Shown here: positions 1 to 8,642 of the stretch, in pieces
Numbering within the stretch: the first letter of the stretch is position 1
Layout of the letters: the number at the start of each line of letters is the position of its first letter
NCBI RefSeq assembly: GCF_026810225.1
Contig: NZ_CP113865.1
Span: 287,001 to 351,000, forward strand
Length of the DNA: 64,000 nucleotides
Origin: Caldicellulosiruptor morganii
GTDB lineage: Bacteria; Bacillota; Thermoanaerobacteria; Caldicellulosiruptorales; Caldicellulosiruptoraceae
Direction of reading: 5' to 3'
The notes under the pieces: generated by a model
Told to the model about the DNA's origin: nothing
Databases searched by the model: none
The model's input: the letters and a program-made list of their open reading frames with translations, nothing else
Position numbers and translations under genes: made by a program

Positions 1-572
1 GAGTTGACATCTTTAAAATAGTCCAGATGGTCGTTGTCGATATTTAAAATTACGCCGATGGTTGGATTGAACATTAAAAAGCTGTCGACATATTCGCATG
101 CCTCAGCAACCATATACTGGTTTGAACCAATACAGAAGTTTCCGCCAAGCTGCTTCACAAATGCTCCAACCAGGATTGTGGGGTTTAAAAGCGCTTTTTT
201 AAGGATGTATCCTATCATTGATGTGGTTGTAGTTTTTCCATGTGTGCCGGCAACTGCAATGACGTTTTTATAATCTTTCATAAGCATTCCCAGAAACTCG
301 GCTCTTTCATAAACTTTAAGCCCCATGCGCCTTGCTTTTACAAGTTCTGGATTGTCTTTTGCCACAGCCGCTGTATATATTACTGTTTCATCACCCTGTA
401 TGTGATTTTCATCATGACCTATATGAACATTAATACCATTTTCTCTCAACATCCTTGTGGTTTTGCTCTCTTGCATATCAGAACCTTCGACAATATGCCC
501 CTGATTTTTAAGAATGAGCGCTATTGCACTCATAGATATTCCACCAATGCCGATCAAAAAGAACTTATCCAT
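1..572 (-). CDS. murC: UDP-N-acetylmuramate--L-alanine ligase, N-terminal part (cut by window edge)
   Basis: Reading leftward from an ATG at 572 gives 190 residues of MurC, the cytoplasmic enzyme that adds L-Ala to UDP-MurNAc in peptidoglycan synthesis. The N-terminal Rossmann-like loop GIGGISMSA (residues 8-16) and the Mur-ligase ATP loop GTHGKTTTT (residues 109-117) are both visible and in frame. A GGAGG ribosome site lies just upstream of the ATG. The gene is divergent from purR. The C-terminal half lies outside the window, so completeness cannot be judged. The overlapping plus-strand frames are shadows. Confidence 0.93.
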   Translation of the reverse strand, partial: MDKFFLIGIGGISMSAIALILKNQGHIVEGSDMQESKTTRMLRENGINVHIGHDENHIQGDETVIYTAAVAKDNPELVKARRMGLKVYERAEFLGMLMKDYKNVIAVAGTHGKTTTTSMIGYILKKALLNPTILVGAFVKQLGGNFCIGSNQYMVAEACEYVDSFLMFNPTIGVILNIDNDHLDYFKDVN

Positions 573-680
573 TCTTCGAAACTTACCTCCAAAAACAAAG
601 ATTTTACTGTCTTGAAATTCCCCTGCTATTTTATATTATACTTCTTTTTTGTTGCAATTGTTAAAATATTTTTAAATTTT

Positions 681-730
681 CGAACGTTCGTATGATTTTT
701 CTTTATATCATTCGATAATTATGATATAAT
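681..730 (+). promoter_or_regulatory. purR promoter region with a PurBox-like palindrome
   Basis: A perfect 10-bp palindrome CGAACGTTCG sits at 681-690 between the divergent murC and purR genes. It contains the CGAAC core of Bacillus PurR boxes, and a partial half-site ATTCGATAAT lies at 709-718. A -10 element TATAAT is at 725-730; its -35 is weak (around 702-707). Autoregulation by PurR is inferred from the motif and its position. Confidence 0.5.
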
Positions 731-776
731 TATTTTCAACATTTGGGCTTTTAATAGTGGAGGGGTGCAATTTACT

Positions 777-1595
777 ATGGAAAAAGCGGGGAAAGCCGAA
801 AGGCTTGTATATATTACAAATATATTAACACAAAATCCAATGAAAGTTTTTAGCTTGAGCTTTTTTTGTGAAAAGCTGAATTGTGCAAAATCAACTTTAA
901 GTGAGGATATTGATCTTATTTCAAAGGTGTTTACTACAGCCGGTCAGGGCAGGCTTGAGACTATAAGCGGTGCTGCGGGCGGCGTTTATTACATTCCAGT
1001 CATGAAAAAAGAGGATGAAATAGAATTTTTACATTTTTTAAAAAATGAGCTTCAAAACCCCGAGAGGATTGTATCCGGCGGTTTTGTTTATATCAATGAC
1101 ATTGTATTTTCTCCTGAGATAATAAAAAAAGCAGCCAGGATTTTTTTGAGGCTTTTTTTAGAAAAGGAAATAGACTATATTGCAACTGTTGAAGCAAAAG
1201 GAATTGCCCTTGCGTCCTATGTTGCACAGTATTTCAATAAGCCTCTGGTTGTTGCACGAAGCGGAAGCAAATTCACAGAAGGCTCCACAGTAAATATTTC
1301 TTACATCTCCGGGACAACCGGCAAGATTGAAACAATGACAATGGCTAAAAAGGCTATAAAAAGGGGTTCAAAGGTTTTGTTTATAGATGATTTTATGCGC
1401 GGTGGAGGGACTGTCCGTGGTATGAAGGACCTGCTCGGTGAGTTTGACTCTTCACTTGTGGGAGTAGGTGTTTTGATTGCAACAAAGGATAAAAAGGGCA
1501 TTGATATAGACTACAAAAGTCTTTTGATTCTGGAAAAGCTTGATGCGGAAAATAGGGAAATAGAGTTTTCTATAAATATGGATGCGATTTTATAA
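777..1595 (+). CDS. purR: Purine operon repressor PurR
   Basis: A 272-residue protein that matches the Bacillus PurR pattern throughout: an N-terminal winged-helix segment (residues about 1-75), then a phosphoribosyltransferase-like domain. The PRPP-binding loop VLFIDDFMRGGG (about residues 200-211) and the NPERI, GG.VY.NDI and EGSTVNISY.SG stretches are all present. In the family the PRT domain senses PRPP and does not catalyse. A GTG at 765 is also in frame, but the GGAGGGG site (about 758-764) abuts it, whereas ATG 777 has a 12-nt spacer, so ATG is preferred. The gene is followed by spoVG, the same neighbourhood as in Bacillus. Confidence 0.95.
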   Translation: MEKAGKAERLVYITNILTQNPMKVFSLSFFCEKLNCAKSTLSEDIDLISKVFTTAGQGRLETISGAAGGVYYIPVMKKEDEIEFLHFLKNELQNPERIVSGGFVYINDIVFSPEIIKKAARIFLRLFLEKEIDYIATVEAKGIALASYVAQYFNKPLVVARSGSKFTEGSTVNISYISGTTGKIETMTMAKKAIKRGSKVLFIDDFMRGGGTVRGMKDLLGEFDSSLVGVGVLIATKDKKGIDIDYKSLLILEKLDAENREIEFSINMDAIL

Positions 1596-1644
1596 AGTTT
1601 ATATAAAATGCAACAAATTTGAAGAAAAATTTGTCTAAAATATT

Positions 1645-1673
1645 AAAGGGAAAGATTGAGAAGTGTAGAATTA
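1645..1673 (+). promoter_or_regulatory. Probable sigma-H promoter of spoVG
   Basis: AAAGGGAAA (1645-1653) and TAGAATTA (1666-1673), separated by 12 nt, fit the sigma-H consensus (RnAGGAwww and RnnGAATww). In Bacillus subtilis spoVG is a classic sigma-H gene. The match is by eye, and a sigma-A promoter in the same AT-rich stretch is not excluded. Confidence 0.55.
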
Positions 1674-1716
1674 TATTAAGTAAATACAGAAAAATTTAAC
1701 ATGGAGGATGGACTTT

Positions 1717-1983
1717 ATGCAGGTGACAGATGTAAGGATTAGAAAGATTACCAATGAGGGGAGAATGAAGGCGATTGTATCTGTGACATTTGATAATTGT
1801 TTTGTTGTGCATGACATTAAGGTTATTGAAGGGCAAAATGGGTTGTTTATTGCAATGCCAAGCAGAAAAACACCTGAGGGAGAATTTAAAGACATTGCGC
1901 ACCCAATTAATCAGGAAACACGTGATATGGTACAAAAGGCGGTAATCGAAAAATATGAAGCTGTGATTTCAGCTGGAGAATAG
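1717..1983 (+). CDS. spoVG: Septation/sporulation regulator SpoVG
   Basis: An 88-residue SpoVG with the conserved blocks [25 protein letters not shown] and [11 protein letters not shown]. SpoVG proteins are small nucleic-acid-binding regulators first found as sporulation genes. An upstream in-frame ATG at 1708 directly abuts the GGAGG site (1703-1707), while ATG 1717 is 9 nt away, so the latter is chosen, giving the usual start MQVTDVR. The gene has its own promoter and a strong terminator, so it looks monocistronic. Confidence 0.95.
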   Translation: MQVTDVRIRKITNEGRMKAIVSVTFDNCFVVHDIKVIEGQNGLFIAMPSRKTPEGEFKDIAHPINQETRDMVQKAVIEKYEAVISAGE

Positions 1984-2012
1984 ATTATCATAAGGTGAAT
2001 GGAAAGAAAAAG

Positions 2013-2066
2013 AAAAGGTTTCTACCCGTTTTTGATAAGCATAAATGAAAGGTAGAAACCTTTTTT
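2013..2066 (+). terminator. Rho-independent terminator after spoVG (probably bidirectional)
   Basis: The arm AAAAGGTTTCTACC (2013-2026) pairs with GGTAGAAACCTTTT (2051-2064), and a T run follows. The A-rich left flank would also serve the convergent gene that ends at 2070. Confidence 0.9.
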
Positions 2067-2069
2067 ATT

Positions 2070-4283
2070 TTACATAGGAAGTGTGATTATATTAATGCCT
2101 GGCACAAGATTTGTTATTATCCTTTTTTTCTGCCCGTTTTGAGGGAGGATAAAAGTAAAACCTCTTATGTCAAAAGTGTTTTTGTTATCAACAAGTAATG
2201 TTGATTTATCAATTGGAGAAATTATGACATTTTTGAGGGCAAGCTCATAGTCAATAAATTGCTTTACAGTTGGCACCCACAGAAGTTTTTTGGAAGAAAA
2301 ATAAGCAACAAGCCTCAAACTATAGTCAAATTGAGGAGAAATATATACATTTTTATTTTTTGTTATAAAGAACTTATTTTTTTGCATGGGATGAGCAAAG
2401 TAGTCATGGATAATACAAACCCCGTTTTCATAAACAAATTTTTCAAGCTCGGACTTTGTCAGCATTGTAAGTAAATTTCTATATCTGACAGAATTCCACT
2501 GGTACAGAGAATCCCCTTCTCCGAAGTTGTAGTTTTTGAAAAAGATTTGAGGATGTTTGTTTGTCTGGCTGGGCTCAAGCATGTTAAGATGGCTGAGTTT
2601 CATATCAAGGTATGACCAGCAGTATTTATAGCCGTGCTTTAAAAACAGGTCGAATGTGTAATTTTTACTTGTCTTAATAGCACCTTCACTTTTCAAATCT
2701 CCACAGCGGGTGCCATCCGAAATGCTGTGGTCTATCCAGTCATCAAGTTTCAAATATGATGTAGCCTCAAGGGCTTTTTGAATAAGCTCGGGTGTGTTTT
2801 CTTTTGCAACAGGTGATGCAGTGTGCAGGACAACTTCCATTCCTTTTTTAGCAATAGATTCTATTAAACTTTTGTATTCAGGGTTGTCAAAGCCAGGTAT
2901 TCCTTTTGTGGATTTGTAAAAAAATCCCCATGTTACTGGAATATTGTACCCAGCAAATCCTTTTTTCATGTATGAACTGTCTTTTGTATCTGTTGTTCCA
3001 AACATAACCGCTTTTATAATGGAAATCATATTTGAATCAGAATGATTTGAGAACACCAAAATACCTTTTCTGCCATCGGGTGCGCGTGACTTTATAGCAT
3101 AAACAAAGTCGGATGGAAAGATAGAGTAAGCAAAGGACTTTTCAAAGCCTTTTCTAAAAAGCTGTGTTGTTGTCCATATATGTTCTTTATTTTTTCCAAT
3201 GAGGAAATATTTGATATCTTCAGAATTTGAAAAAAACAGGTATACATCTGCTTTGTTTTTGAGATTGTATGTTTCGATAGAATCATAATTGCTGGCATAG
3301 CCAATTGAACAGCTTTCAAGTTTGAGATAAAAATCGGAAAGAGAATCTGTTACATATACAGGGTTTGTAAATTTAGAAAGTGAATAATCACGTTTTAAGA
3401 TAAAAAGTGGCTTTGATTCAAACACAACCAGCGAATATTCCTTGAAAACCTGGTGGTCTATTTTTGCCTTTAAGGTCTCCTCAATATTTATAACATCCTC
3501 TGAAGAGGATAAGAATATTTTCCTGGTCACCTTTTGATAGTCATTTTCAAACTCCTGCTCTATCAGGTTGTTGTACTTTTCAACACGCCTGAGCAGGAAT
3601 GTATACCTTGATGGTTTGATAAAACTTGCCCTGAAGTTTCTGAACTGTGCAGTTTGAATGCCGGTGTCGGTCTGTGAAATTTCGAAAGTTATATATTTTG
3701 CATCAACTGGCAAAGAAAAGGATGTCTTAAATGTTCCCCAGCCGGGCGAAAGCTTTATTTTTTCTGCCAGAGATAGTACTTTTGCTTTGCTTTGATTTAA
3801 AATTGATATTTCAAGATTGATATTTTCTTCTTTGCGATTTGAAGTTTTATAGTCCACTTTATAATCAAACTGCAAAGTGGCAGATTGATATTCGTCTTTT
3901 AAAGAAATATATGGTGAGGTAATTTTATAAAACACATTGATGGTATGAAAGTCAAGCTTTAAAATCCTGTTTTTTCCCTCTGTCAGGAACATAATATCAG
4001 AAGGTTCGCTTTTTTCAAACCTCCACGGTATGGTTTGATTTTCTATAAAGGGTATATCTTTCGTAAAACTTTCTTCTTTTTTAGGTGTGGAGGTATCAAA
4101 AAACTCCGGGGGTAGAATCCTGGCAACAAGCTGATTTCCTCTTGATATTTCAACTTCATTTCCTCTTGCTTCAATTTTGAAATGTGTCTTTTCAAGCTGT
4201 GTTTGCATACCTGCTGAGTATGCTGGCTTTGAAAAAAGTGCTGCCGCAATTACAACAAGCAAAAATTTTGCAAGCTTTCTCAT
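2070..4283 (-). CDS. Exported polysaccharide-deacetylase-like protein
   Basis: A 737-residue protein with a clear signal peptide (residues 1-24, ending AYSAG). Residues about 25-430 look like a beta-rich extracellular region (repeated FDYKVDYK- and TFEIS-type strands) without a motif I recognise. Residues about 440-690 have the look of a NodB/polysaccharide-deacetylase fold: GFAGYNIPVTWGFF, then KGMEVVLHTASP, then IIHDYFAHP. The usual catalytic TFDDG is not evident, so activity is uncertain. It faces spoVG convergently. A broken deacetylase gene and a DUF4129 membrane protein lie upstream on the same strand, suggesting a surface-polysaccharide locus. Function is inferred. Confidence 0.6.
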   Translation of the reverse strand: MRKLAKFLLVVIAAALFSKPAYSAGMQTQLEKTHFKIEARGNEVEISRGNQLVARILPPEFFDTSTPKKEESFTKDIPFIENQTIPWRFEKSEPSDIMFLTEGKNRILKLDFHTINVFYKITSPYISLKDEYQSATLQFDYKVDYKTSNRKEENINLEISILNQSKAKVLSLAEKIKLSPGWGTFKTSFSLPVDAKYITFEISQTDTGIQTAQFRNFRASFIKPSRYTFLLRRVEKYNNLIEQEFENDYQKVTRKIFLSSSEDVINIEETLKAKIDHQVFKEYSLVVFESKPLFILKRDYSLSKFTNPVYVTDSLSDFYLKLESCSIGYASNYDSIETYNLKNKADVYLFFSNSEDIKYFLIGKNKEHIWTTTQLFRKGFEKSFAYSIFPSDFVYAIKSRAPDGRKGILVFSNHSDSNMISIIKAVMFGTTDTKDSSYMKKGFAGYNIPVTWGFFYKSTKGIPGFDNPEYKSLIESIAKKGMEVVLHTASPVAKENTPELIQKALEATSYLKLDDWIDHSISDGTRCGDLKSEGAIKTSKNYTFDLFLKHGYKYCWSYLDMKLSHLNMLEPSQTNKHPQIFFKNYNFGEGDSLYQWNSVRYRNLLTMLTKSELEKFVYENGVCIIHDYFAHPMQKNKFFITKNKNVYISPQFDYSLRLVAYFSSKKLLWVPTVKQFIDYELALKNVIISPIDKSTLLVDNKNTFDIRGFTFILPQNGQKKRIITNLVPGINIITLPM

Positions 4284-4369
4284 CTTTTCTGAAGGTAGCT
4301 CCTTTCTTTTTTACGAAGTAGTTTCTGGATTATTATATGTGATATGTTGACAAAATTCAATTAAAAATC

Positions 4370-4774
4370 TTATTTGTTTTGTTTAATCAATTTGAGAATG
4401 TCAGATACAAACACAAATTTTATATTTTCACTTTGAGCATCTTTCAATGCTTCTTTAAACGCCTCAATGGTTGTAAGTCCACCTTCCTGACCCAAATGTC
4501 CTATTCCCACTGCAAAGCCTTTTTTCTTTGCAAGGTTGAAAAGAAGTTTAAAGCAGCAGTTTTTGGACCTCTTCTTCATCCATTCCTGCATCTTCAAATA
4601 TTAAAGCTACATAGGCGGGGGTGAGGATGAGGTTTCAATTGTTTGTGGTTTTGGATTGTAGAATATATAAACAAGAGCAAGAACAATAAGACAGAATACA
4701 GCAAGCAAAGGGGAAAAAAGCTGGCTCAGCTTTGCTTTTTTGATAACAATAAGAATATGTCTTTTTATTTTCAT
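4370..4774 (-). pseudogene. Remnant of a membrane-anchored divergent polysaccharide deacetylase
   Basis: The frame from ATG 4774 gives a basic N-terminus and one membrane helix (LLAVFCLIVLALVYIFY), then a Pro/Ser linker, and stops. In the next frame YVALIFEDAGMDEEEVQKLL follows, resembling the start of the divergent polysaccharide deacetylase domain (usually ALI.DD). It too stops, and a third segment to 4370 (GFAVGIGHLGQ, then TIEAFKEALK..., FVFVSDILKLI) matches that domain's C-terminal end. The middle of the domain is missing. I read this as one gene broken by frameshifts and an internal deletion. The intact deacetylase-like gene lies immediately downstream. Confidence 0.65.
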
Positions 4775-4844
4775 GATTTTTCAAAAGATGTTGATCTTCT
4801 GATAATAAATTATTCATTTGAACACATTAATATACCGGAGCATT

Positions 4845-6173
4845 TTATTTTAAATTTTCAAAGAACTCTTCGAACTGCCGGGTTGATTCAATGGAATAAT
4901 TTTTGTTGTATCTCACTTTGTTGTATTCCATAACCAGCTTTTCAATGATACTGCCGTTTGCAAATTCACCTTTTTTGATTATCATGCACATTTCAGAAGG
5001 AGTGAGTGTTGGTTTTAAGTTGTAGTTTTTCCTGAAATAGAAGTACTCCATTGCAACTTTAAAAATCATTCTTAGGCGCAGATTCAGATCAGGGATGTTT
5101 CTTATGTTTATCTTTCCAATTTTTTTCTTTTGCAGCCTGGTTTTTGGCGTGCGTTTTGCAAATATAAAGGTTTTGACATCGGTGTAATTTTGACCTCTTT
5201 CTACCATTTTGATGTTTGAAGTGGCTTTTCCCAGAAGAATAAGAAGATTTCTTATAAAATCACCGATTATATTTTTCAAAAGTCCGAGTGCTTTGTAAAT
5301 CAAAAATCCAAGAATTCCAATTGTCAGAAGATGCCCGATTATGTCAAGTATTTGAGAAAGCAAGCTCTTTTTTGTACTCTTCATATTCCTGAGAAATTCA
5401 GAAAGACCATCCGCCGCATTTGATTCGGGCTTGGTTGGGGCAAGCAGTAGACTCAAAAATTCTATTATCTTCTTTATTATCGCAAAGATAAATCTTATTA
5501 TCCTGAGAATGAAATCAACAATATATGGAGTGATTCCTTTGAACCTGAAAAGTAGAAGCAAAATTACAATAAACCCTATGCTCAAGAACATGTTTATAAA
5601 ACTTATGCTTGTTGAAATGCTATTTGTCCTTCTGTATTTGCGGCTCAGTATATTTTCTAAATTTACCCTGTTAGAGAGATACACGCTTGTTATGAGAAAA
5701 ATTATTGAATAGGTAGTGTATTGTTTTATAATATTATCTGGGACATTCATAAATTTTGAGAGTGCTCCAACAATTATGATTGTCCAGAGACCTGCTAAAA
5801 TTGCTCCAAAGGAGATGCTGACTTCTTCCTTTTCGTAAATCAGATATGAGTGAATGTAAAGCCCCATGCAGAATATTTGACCTATGAGCATTTCAAAAAT
5901 ACCATAGGGTTTTAGCACAATCAAAGCATAGCCCTGGGGAATTATTATTATAAAGAGGATATTTAAAGCTTTCTCCCAGAGTCCTGTACTTCTTTTTTTG
6001 ATAAGGTATGGAATTAACAAAAATAGAATGTTCATTACCAGGAATGATATAAATATATCAGATGGTATTCTGACCATAACAAGTGAAGAAAACATCATAA
6101 AAACCGGGAAAATAAGGCTTGTTATAGCAAAAAGATAGATATATTTTGTTATAAACTGGTTTGCATTTTCCAA
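4845..6173 (-). CDS. Multi-pass membrane protein with C-terminal DUF4129 domain
   Basis: A 442-residue protein with about nine hydrophobic segments in residues 1-310 and a soluble basic tail. The tail (about residues 355-442: LRLRMIFKVAMEYFYF, TLTPSEMCMIIKK, VMEYNKVRYNKN) has the layout of DUF4129, a domain often found at the end of membrane-bound transglutaminase-like proteins. No transglutaminase catalytic domain is present here, so it may be a partner subunit. The start codon ATG 6173 is the first plausible one. It is divergent from the tadA-like gene. Function unknown; surface or envelope role inferred from its neighbours. Confidence 0.65.
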   Translation of the reverse strand: MENANQFITKYIYLFAITSLIFPVFMMFSSLVMVRIPSDIFISFLVMNILFLLIPYLIKKRSTGLWEKALNILFIIIIPQGYALIVLKPYGIFEMLIGQIFCMGLYIHSYLIYEKEEVSISFGAILAGLWTIIIVGALSKFMNVPDNIIKQYTTYSIIFLITSVYLSNRVNLENILSRKYRRTNSISTSISFINMFLSIGFIVILLLLFRFKGITPYIVDFILRIIRFIFAIIKKIIEFLSLLLAPTKPESNAADGLSEFLRNMKSTKKSLLSQILDIIGHLLTIGILGFLIYKALGLLKNIIGDFIRNLLILLGKATSNIKMVERGQNYTDVKTFIFAKRTPKTRLQKKKIGKINIRNIPDLNLRLRMIFKVAMEYFYFRKNYNLKPTLTPSEMCMIIKKGEFANGSIIEKLVMEYNKVRYNKNYSIESTRQFEEFFENLK

Positions 6174-6317
6174 TTCAGTTCACTCCATATTTTTTACTGC
6201 TATAAATAATAGTATCACTAAAGACAGACCGAATAAACATGTTTTTTGACCTGCCCTCTGACAAAAAAATTCGAAAAAATTTGTTAAAAATTGATAAAGA
6301 AAAAGGGTGAAAAGTTG

Positions 6318-6755
6318 ATGTATATATATAATGTAATGAGGAAACTGATAGATTATGTGAGTGCTATGGAAGACATTCCCATAGCAGCCGCGGTAATCAA
6401 AGATGGTGAGATAGTTAGTATACAAAAAAATGACAGTAAAAATGCCATATTCCATGCAGAGCTTCTTGCAATACTTGATGCCACATCCAAGCTTTCCACA
6501 AAGGACTTGAGAGGTTGCGAGATGGTTGTGACAAAAGAGCCCTGTCCAATGTGCATGGGTGCGATAGTTCTGAGCAAGATTAGCAGGCTTTATTTTGGAG
6601 CAAGGGACTTTAAGATGGGTGCTGCTGAGTCCTGCTTTAATCTTTCACATAATCCAAATCTGAATCATAAAGTGGAAGTAATAGGAGGAATATGTGAAGA
6701 TGAGTGCAAAAGCCTTCTGAAAAGCTTTTTTGAAAAAAGAAGAGAGAAGGAGTAA
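6318..6755 (+). CDS. tadA: TadA-family nucleoside deaminase (probable tRNA adenosine deaminase)
   Basis: A 145-residue zinc deaminase with the HAE motif (His46-Ala-Glu48) and PCPMC (residues 75-79) that together bind zinc and activate water. Sequences such as DIPIAAAVIKDGE, the PCPMCMGAIV helix, RLYFGARD.KMGA and the end FFEKRREKE fit TadA, which makes inosine at position 34 of tRNA-Arg(ACG). A TTG upstream at 6291 is less likely than ATG 6318, which has AAGGGTG about 8 nt ahead. The usual TadA stretch after HAE is more divergent than normal, so a different deaminase substrate remains possible. Confidence 0.8.
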   Translation: MYIYNVMRKLIDYVSAMEDIPIAAAVIKDGEIVSIQKNDSKNAIFHAELLAILDATSKLSTKDLRGCEMVVTKEPCPMCMGAIVLSKISRLYFGARDFKMGAAESCFNLSHNPNLNHKVEVIGGICEDECKSLLKSFFEKRREKE

Positions 6756-6929
6756 GTTTCGATAGTGAAATGTGTGAAATTTTAGAGTTTTAAGGGTATA
6801 TATTTAGTAGAAGAGATTTTCAGAGGATTGTACAAAGGTTTTTAAAAGGTGTGCAAAAGCAAATTGAAAGTTTGTTAGTGAAAAGCAGGAGCACATATTA
6901 TCAAGAAAAAGAAAGGTTGCGAGGCAGAA

Positions 6930-7391
6930 ATGGAGAATAAGTTCTTACAGCTTGTATTTTCTAGTGATCTTCAACTTATTAAAACAATTGAAAAGGAGAT
7001 TCTTTCATTTTTGATAGCAGAGGCAGACTTGACTTCGGATGAGCTTCTGGAATTTAAACTTATTATAAACGAGCTTTTGATAAATGCTGTTGTCCATGGC
7101 AACAGGGAAGATAGGTCAAAAAGTGTGAGAGTAAAGGTAGGAATTGTTGACAAAAAGCTCAGTTACATTGTTGTTGAGGATGAAGGAGAAGGATTTAATT
7201 TAGAAAATATATTCAGAGAATATACACCTTATGTGGAAGACAATAGGGTGGAAAATTTGTATGAATTTGGACGCGGGCTGATGATTGTCTCCTCTCTCTG
7301 TGAAAGGGTAAAACAAAATCAGAAGGGCAATAAAATTGTTGCTTTGAGGAAGTTGAAAAAAGAGCATGTTATATGTGAAAATGCAAAATAA
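6930..7391 (+). CDS. Anti-sigma-type serine kinase / HATPase_c_2 protein
   Basis: A 153-residue single-domain ATPase of the RsbW/SpoIIAB type. The N box ELLINAVVHGN (residues about 48-58), G1 box VEDEGEGF (about 81-88) and G2 box YEFGRGLMIVSSLCERV are all present. Family members bind a sigma factor or phosphorylate an anti-sigma antagonist; no partner gene is adjacent, so the target is unknown. About 170 nt of untranslated sequence precedes the gene, and a strong terminator follows it. Confidence 0.8.
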   Translation: MENKFLQLVFSSDLQLIKTIEKEILSFLIAEADLTSDELLEFKLIINELLINAVVHGNREDRSKSVRVKVGIVDKKLSYIVVEDEGEGFNLENIFREYTPYVEDNRVENLYEFGRGLMIVSSLCERVKQNQKGNKIVALRKLKKEHVICENAK

Positions 7392-7416
7392 AAAAGTAAT
7401 TGAGAAAAGATTGTTG

Positions 7417-7450
7417 GGGGACCGGGTTAAACAGGTCCCCTGTTTATTTG
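7417..7450 (+). terminator. Rho-independent terminator
   Basis: GGGGACC (7417-7423) pairs with GGTCCCC (7434-7440), followed by TGTTTATTTG. It separates the HATPase gene from the DeoR-led cluster. Confidence 0.85.
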
Positions 7451-7504
7451 AAAATTTTTAAAGGAAGTTATGAAGAATTTTGTGTATTTATTTTGAATTT
7501 GATA

Positions 7505-7533
7505 TTGCAATTCCTCAAAAAATTGAGTAGAAT
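7505..7533 (+). promoter_or_regulatory. Promoter of the KDG/KDPG cluster
   Basis: TTGCAA (7505-7510) and TAGAAT (7528-7533) are 17 nt apart, upstream of the DeoR-type gene. Sigma-A type by pattern only. Confidence 0.5.
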
Positions 7534-7583
7534 AATAGTAAGTTGACACACGAATCCACATAAAAGAATAGGTGATGAAAGAT

Positions 7584-8345
7584 ATGCTCTCTGCAACAAG
7601 AAGGCAGAAAATAAAAGAAATCTTGATGGAAAAAAAGAGTGTAACTGTCACAGAACTGTGTAATATATTCAACGTATCAGACGAGACTATTCGACGTGAT
7701 CTTAAAAAGCTTGAACAGGAAGGGATAATCGAGAAGAATTACGGGGGAGCAATTCTAAAAGAAGGATTTGCAGTTGTTCCACCTATTTCTCAGAGGGCAA
7801 GAGAGTTTATACAGGAGAAAGAAAAGATAGCAAAAGAAGCGATAAAGAGAATTAAAGAAGGTATGATAATAATCTTAGACACGGGTACAACTACCCAGCA
7901 AATAGCAAGAAATTTAAAAACAGCTCAAAATATAACTGTAATTACCAATGGCGTGAACATTATCAATGAACTTGTATCAAACAGCAATATTAATCTTTTC
8001 CTGGTTGGCGGCAAAGTTAAAAATTCTAATTTTTCAACAGTTGGGCCGGAGGCGCAAAAGAGTTTTATGCAATTCAGTGCTGATATAGCATTCATTGGGA
8101 CAAGTGGAATTTCGCTCGAAAAAGGGCTTACTACCTCTGACATATTTGAAGCAGAGGTTAAAAGAGCAATGATTGAAAGCAGTAAAGAGGTAGTAGTTGT
8201 TGCAGACAGCAGTAAGTTTTTAAAAAATGCCATGGTCTCGTTCTGCAGTTTGAACAGGGTTACAGAGATTATAACCTCGGGCGTGATTGACAGTGAACTT
8301 GCTGAAAAGTTTAGACAAAAAGGTGTGAAACTTACTATTGTATAA
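7584..8345 (+). CDS. DeoR-family transcriptional regulator
   Basis: A 253-residue regulator. The N-terminal winged helix (RRQKIKEILMEKKSVTVTEL, then VSDETIRRDLKKLEQEG) is the DeoR signature, and the C-terminal sugar-phosphate-sensing domain has LDTGTTTQQIA and FIGTSGIS. ATG 7584 is chosen over GTG 7572 and ATG 7575 because the AGGTG site at 7570-7574 is 9 nt away and MLSATRRQK is the normal family start. It leads a cluster with a sugar kinase remnant, KDPG aldolase and KDG kinase, so it probably controls ketodeoxygluconate metabolism. Confidence 0.85.
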   Translation: MLSATRRQKIKEILMEKKSVTVTELCNIFNVSDETIRRDLKKLEQEGIIEKNYGGAILKEGFAVVPPISQRAREFIQEKEKIAKEAIKRIKEGMIIILDTGTTTQQIARNLKTAQNITVITNGVNIINELVSNSNINLFLVGGKVKNSNFSTVGPEAQKSFMQFSADIAFIGTSGISLEKGLTTSDIFEAEVKRAMIESSKEVVVVADSSKFLKNAMVSFCSLNRVTEIITSGVIDSELAEKFRQKGVKLTIV

Positions 8346-8382
8346 ACATTTGAGTTTTTCTGAAAGGAGTAAAACAAATTCC

Positions 8383-8640
8383 ATGGATAAAATTCTCACA
8401 ATTGATATTGGGACAACAGCGTGCAAGGTGATAGTTTTTGATTTGCAGGGTAATATTTTAGCAAAGTCAAACAGAGAATATCCCACGTACACGCCACAGA
8501 TTGAATGGGCTGAACAGGTGTGGAATGACTTGTGGGGCGAGTGCGTTGCTGATACAGAGTTGTGGACACAGCCAGAAAAATTTCGTATCGCCTGGGTTAT
8601 GTGGAAGGGAAGGATAAATTTACAAAAGGAGAGGAGTAGA
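8383..8640 (+). pseudogene. N-terminal remnant of an FGGY-family sugar kinase
   Basis: From ATG 8383, MDKILTIDIGTTACKVIVFD and YPTYTPQIEWAEQ are the unmistakable start of an FGGY kinase (gluconokinase/xylulokinase type; DIGTT is the first phosphate loop). Homology stops after about 50 residues (near 8530), and the rest of the roughly 500-residue protein is absent. The frame runs on as unrelated sequence into the eda start. A large internal deletion is the simplest reading. The lost enzyme may have been part of the same sugar-acid pathway. Confidence 0.8.
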
Positions 8641-8642
8641 AA

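Noticed and set aside
1-695. Plus-strand open frames 34-273 and 240-695
   Set aside because: They are antisense shadows of murC and its promoter region; there are no ribosome sites or protein motifs.
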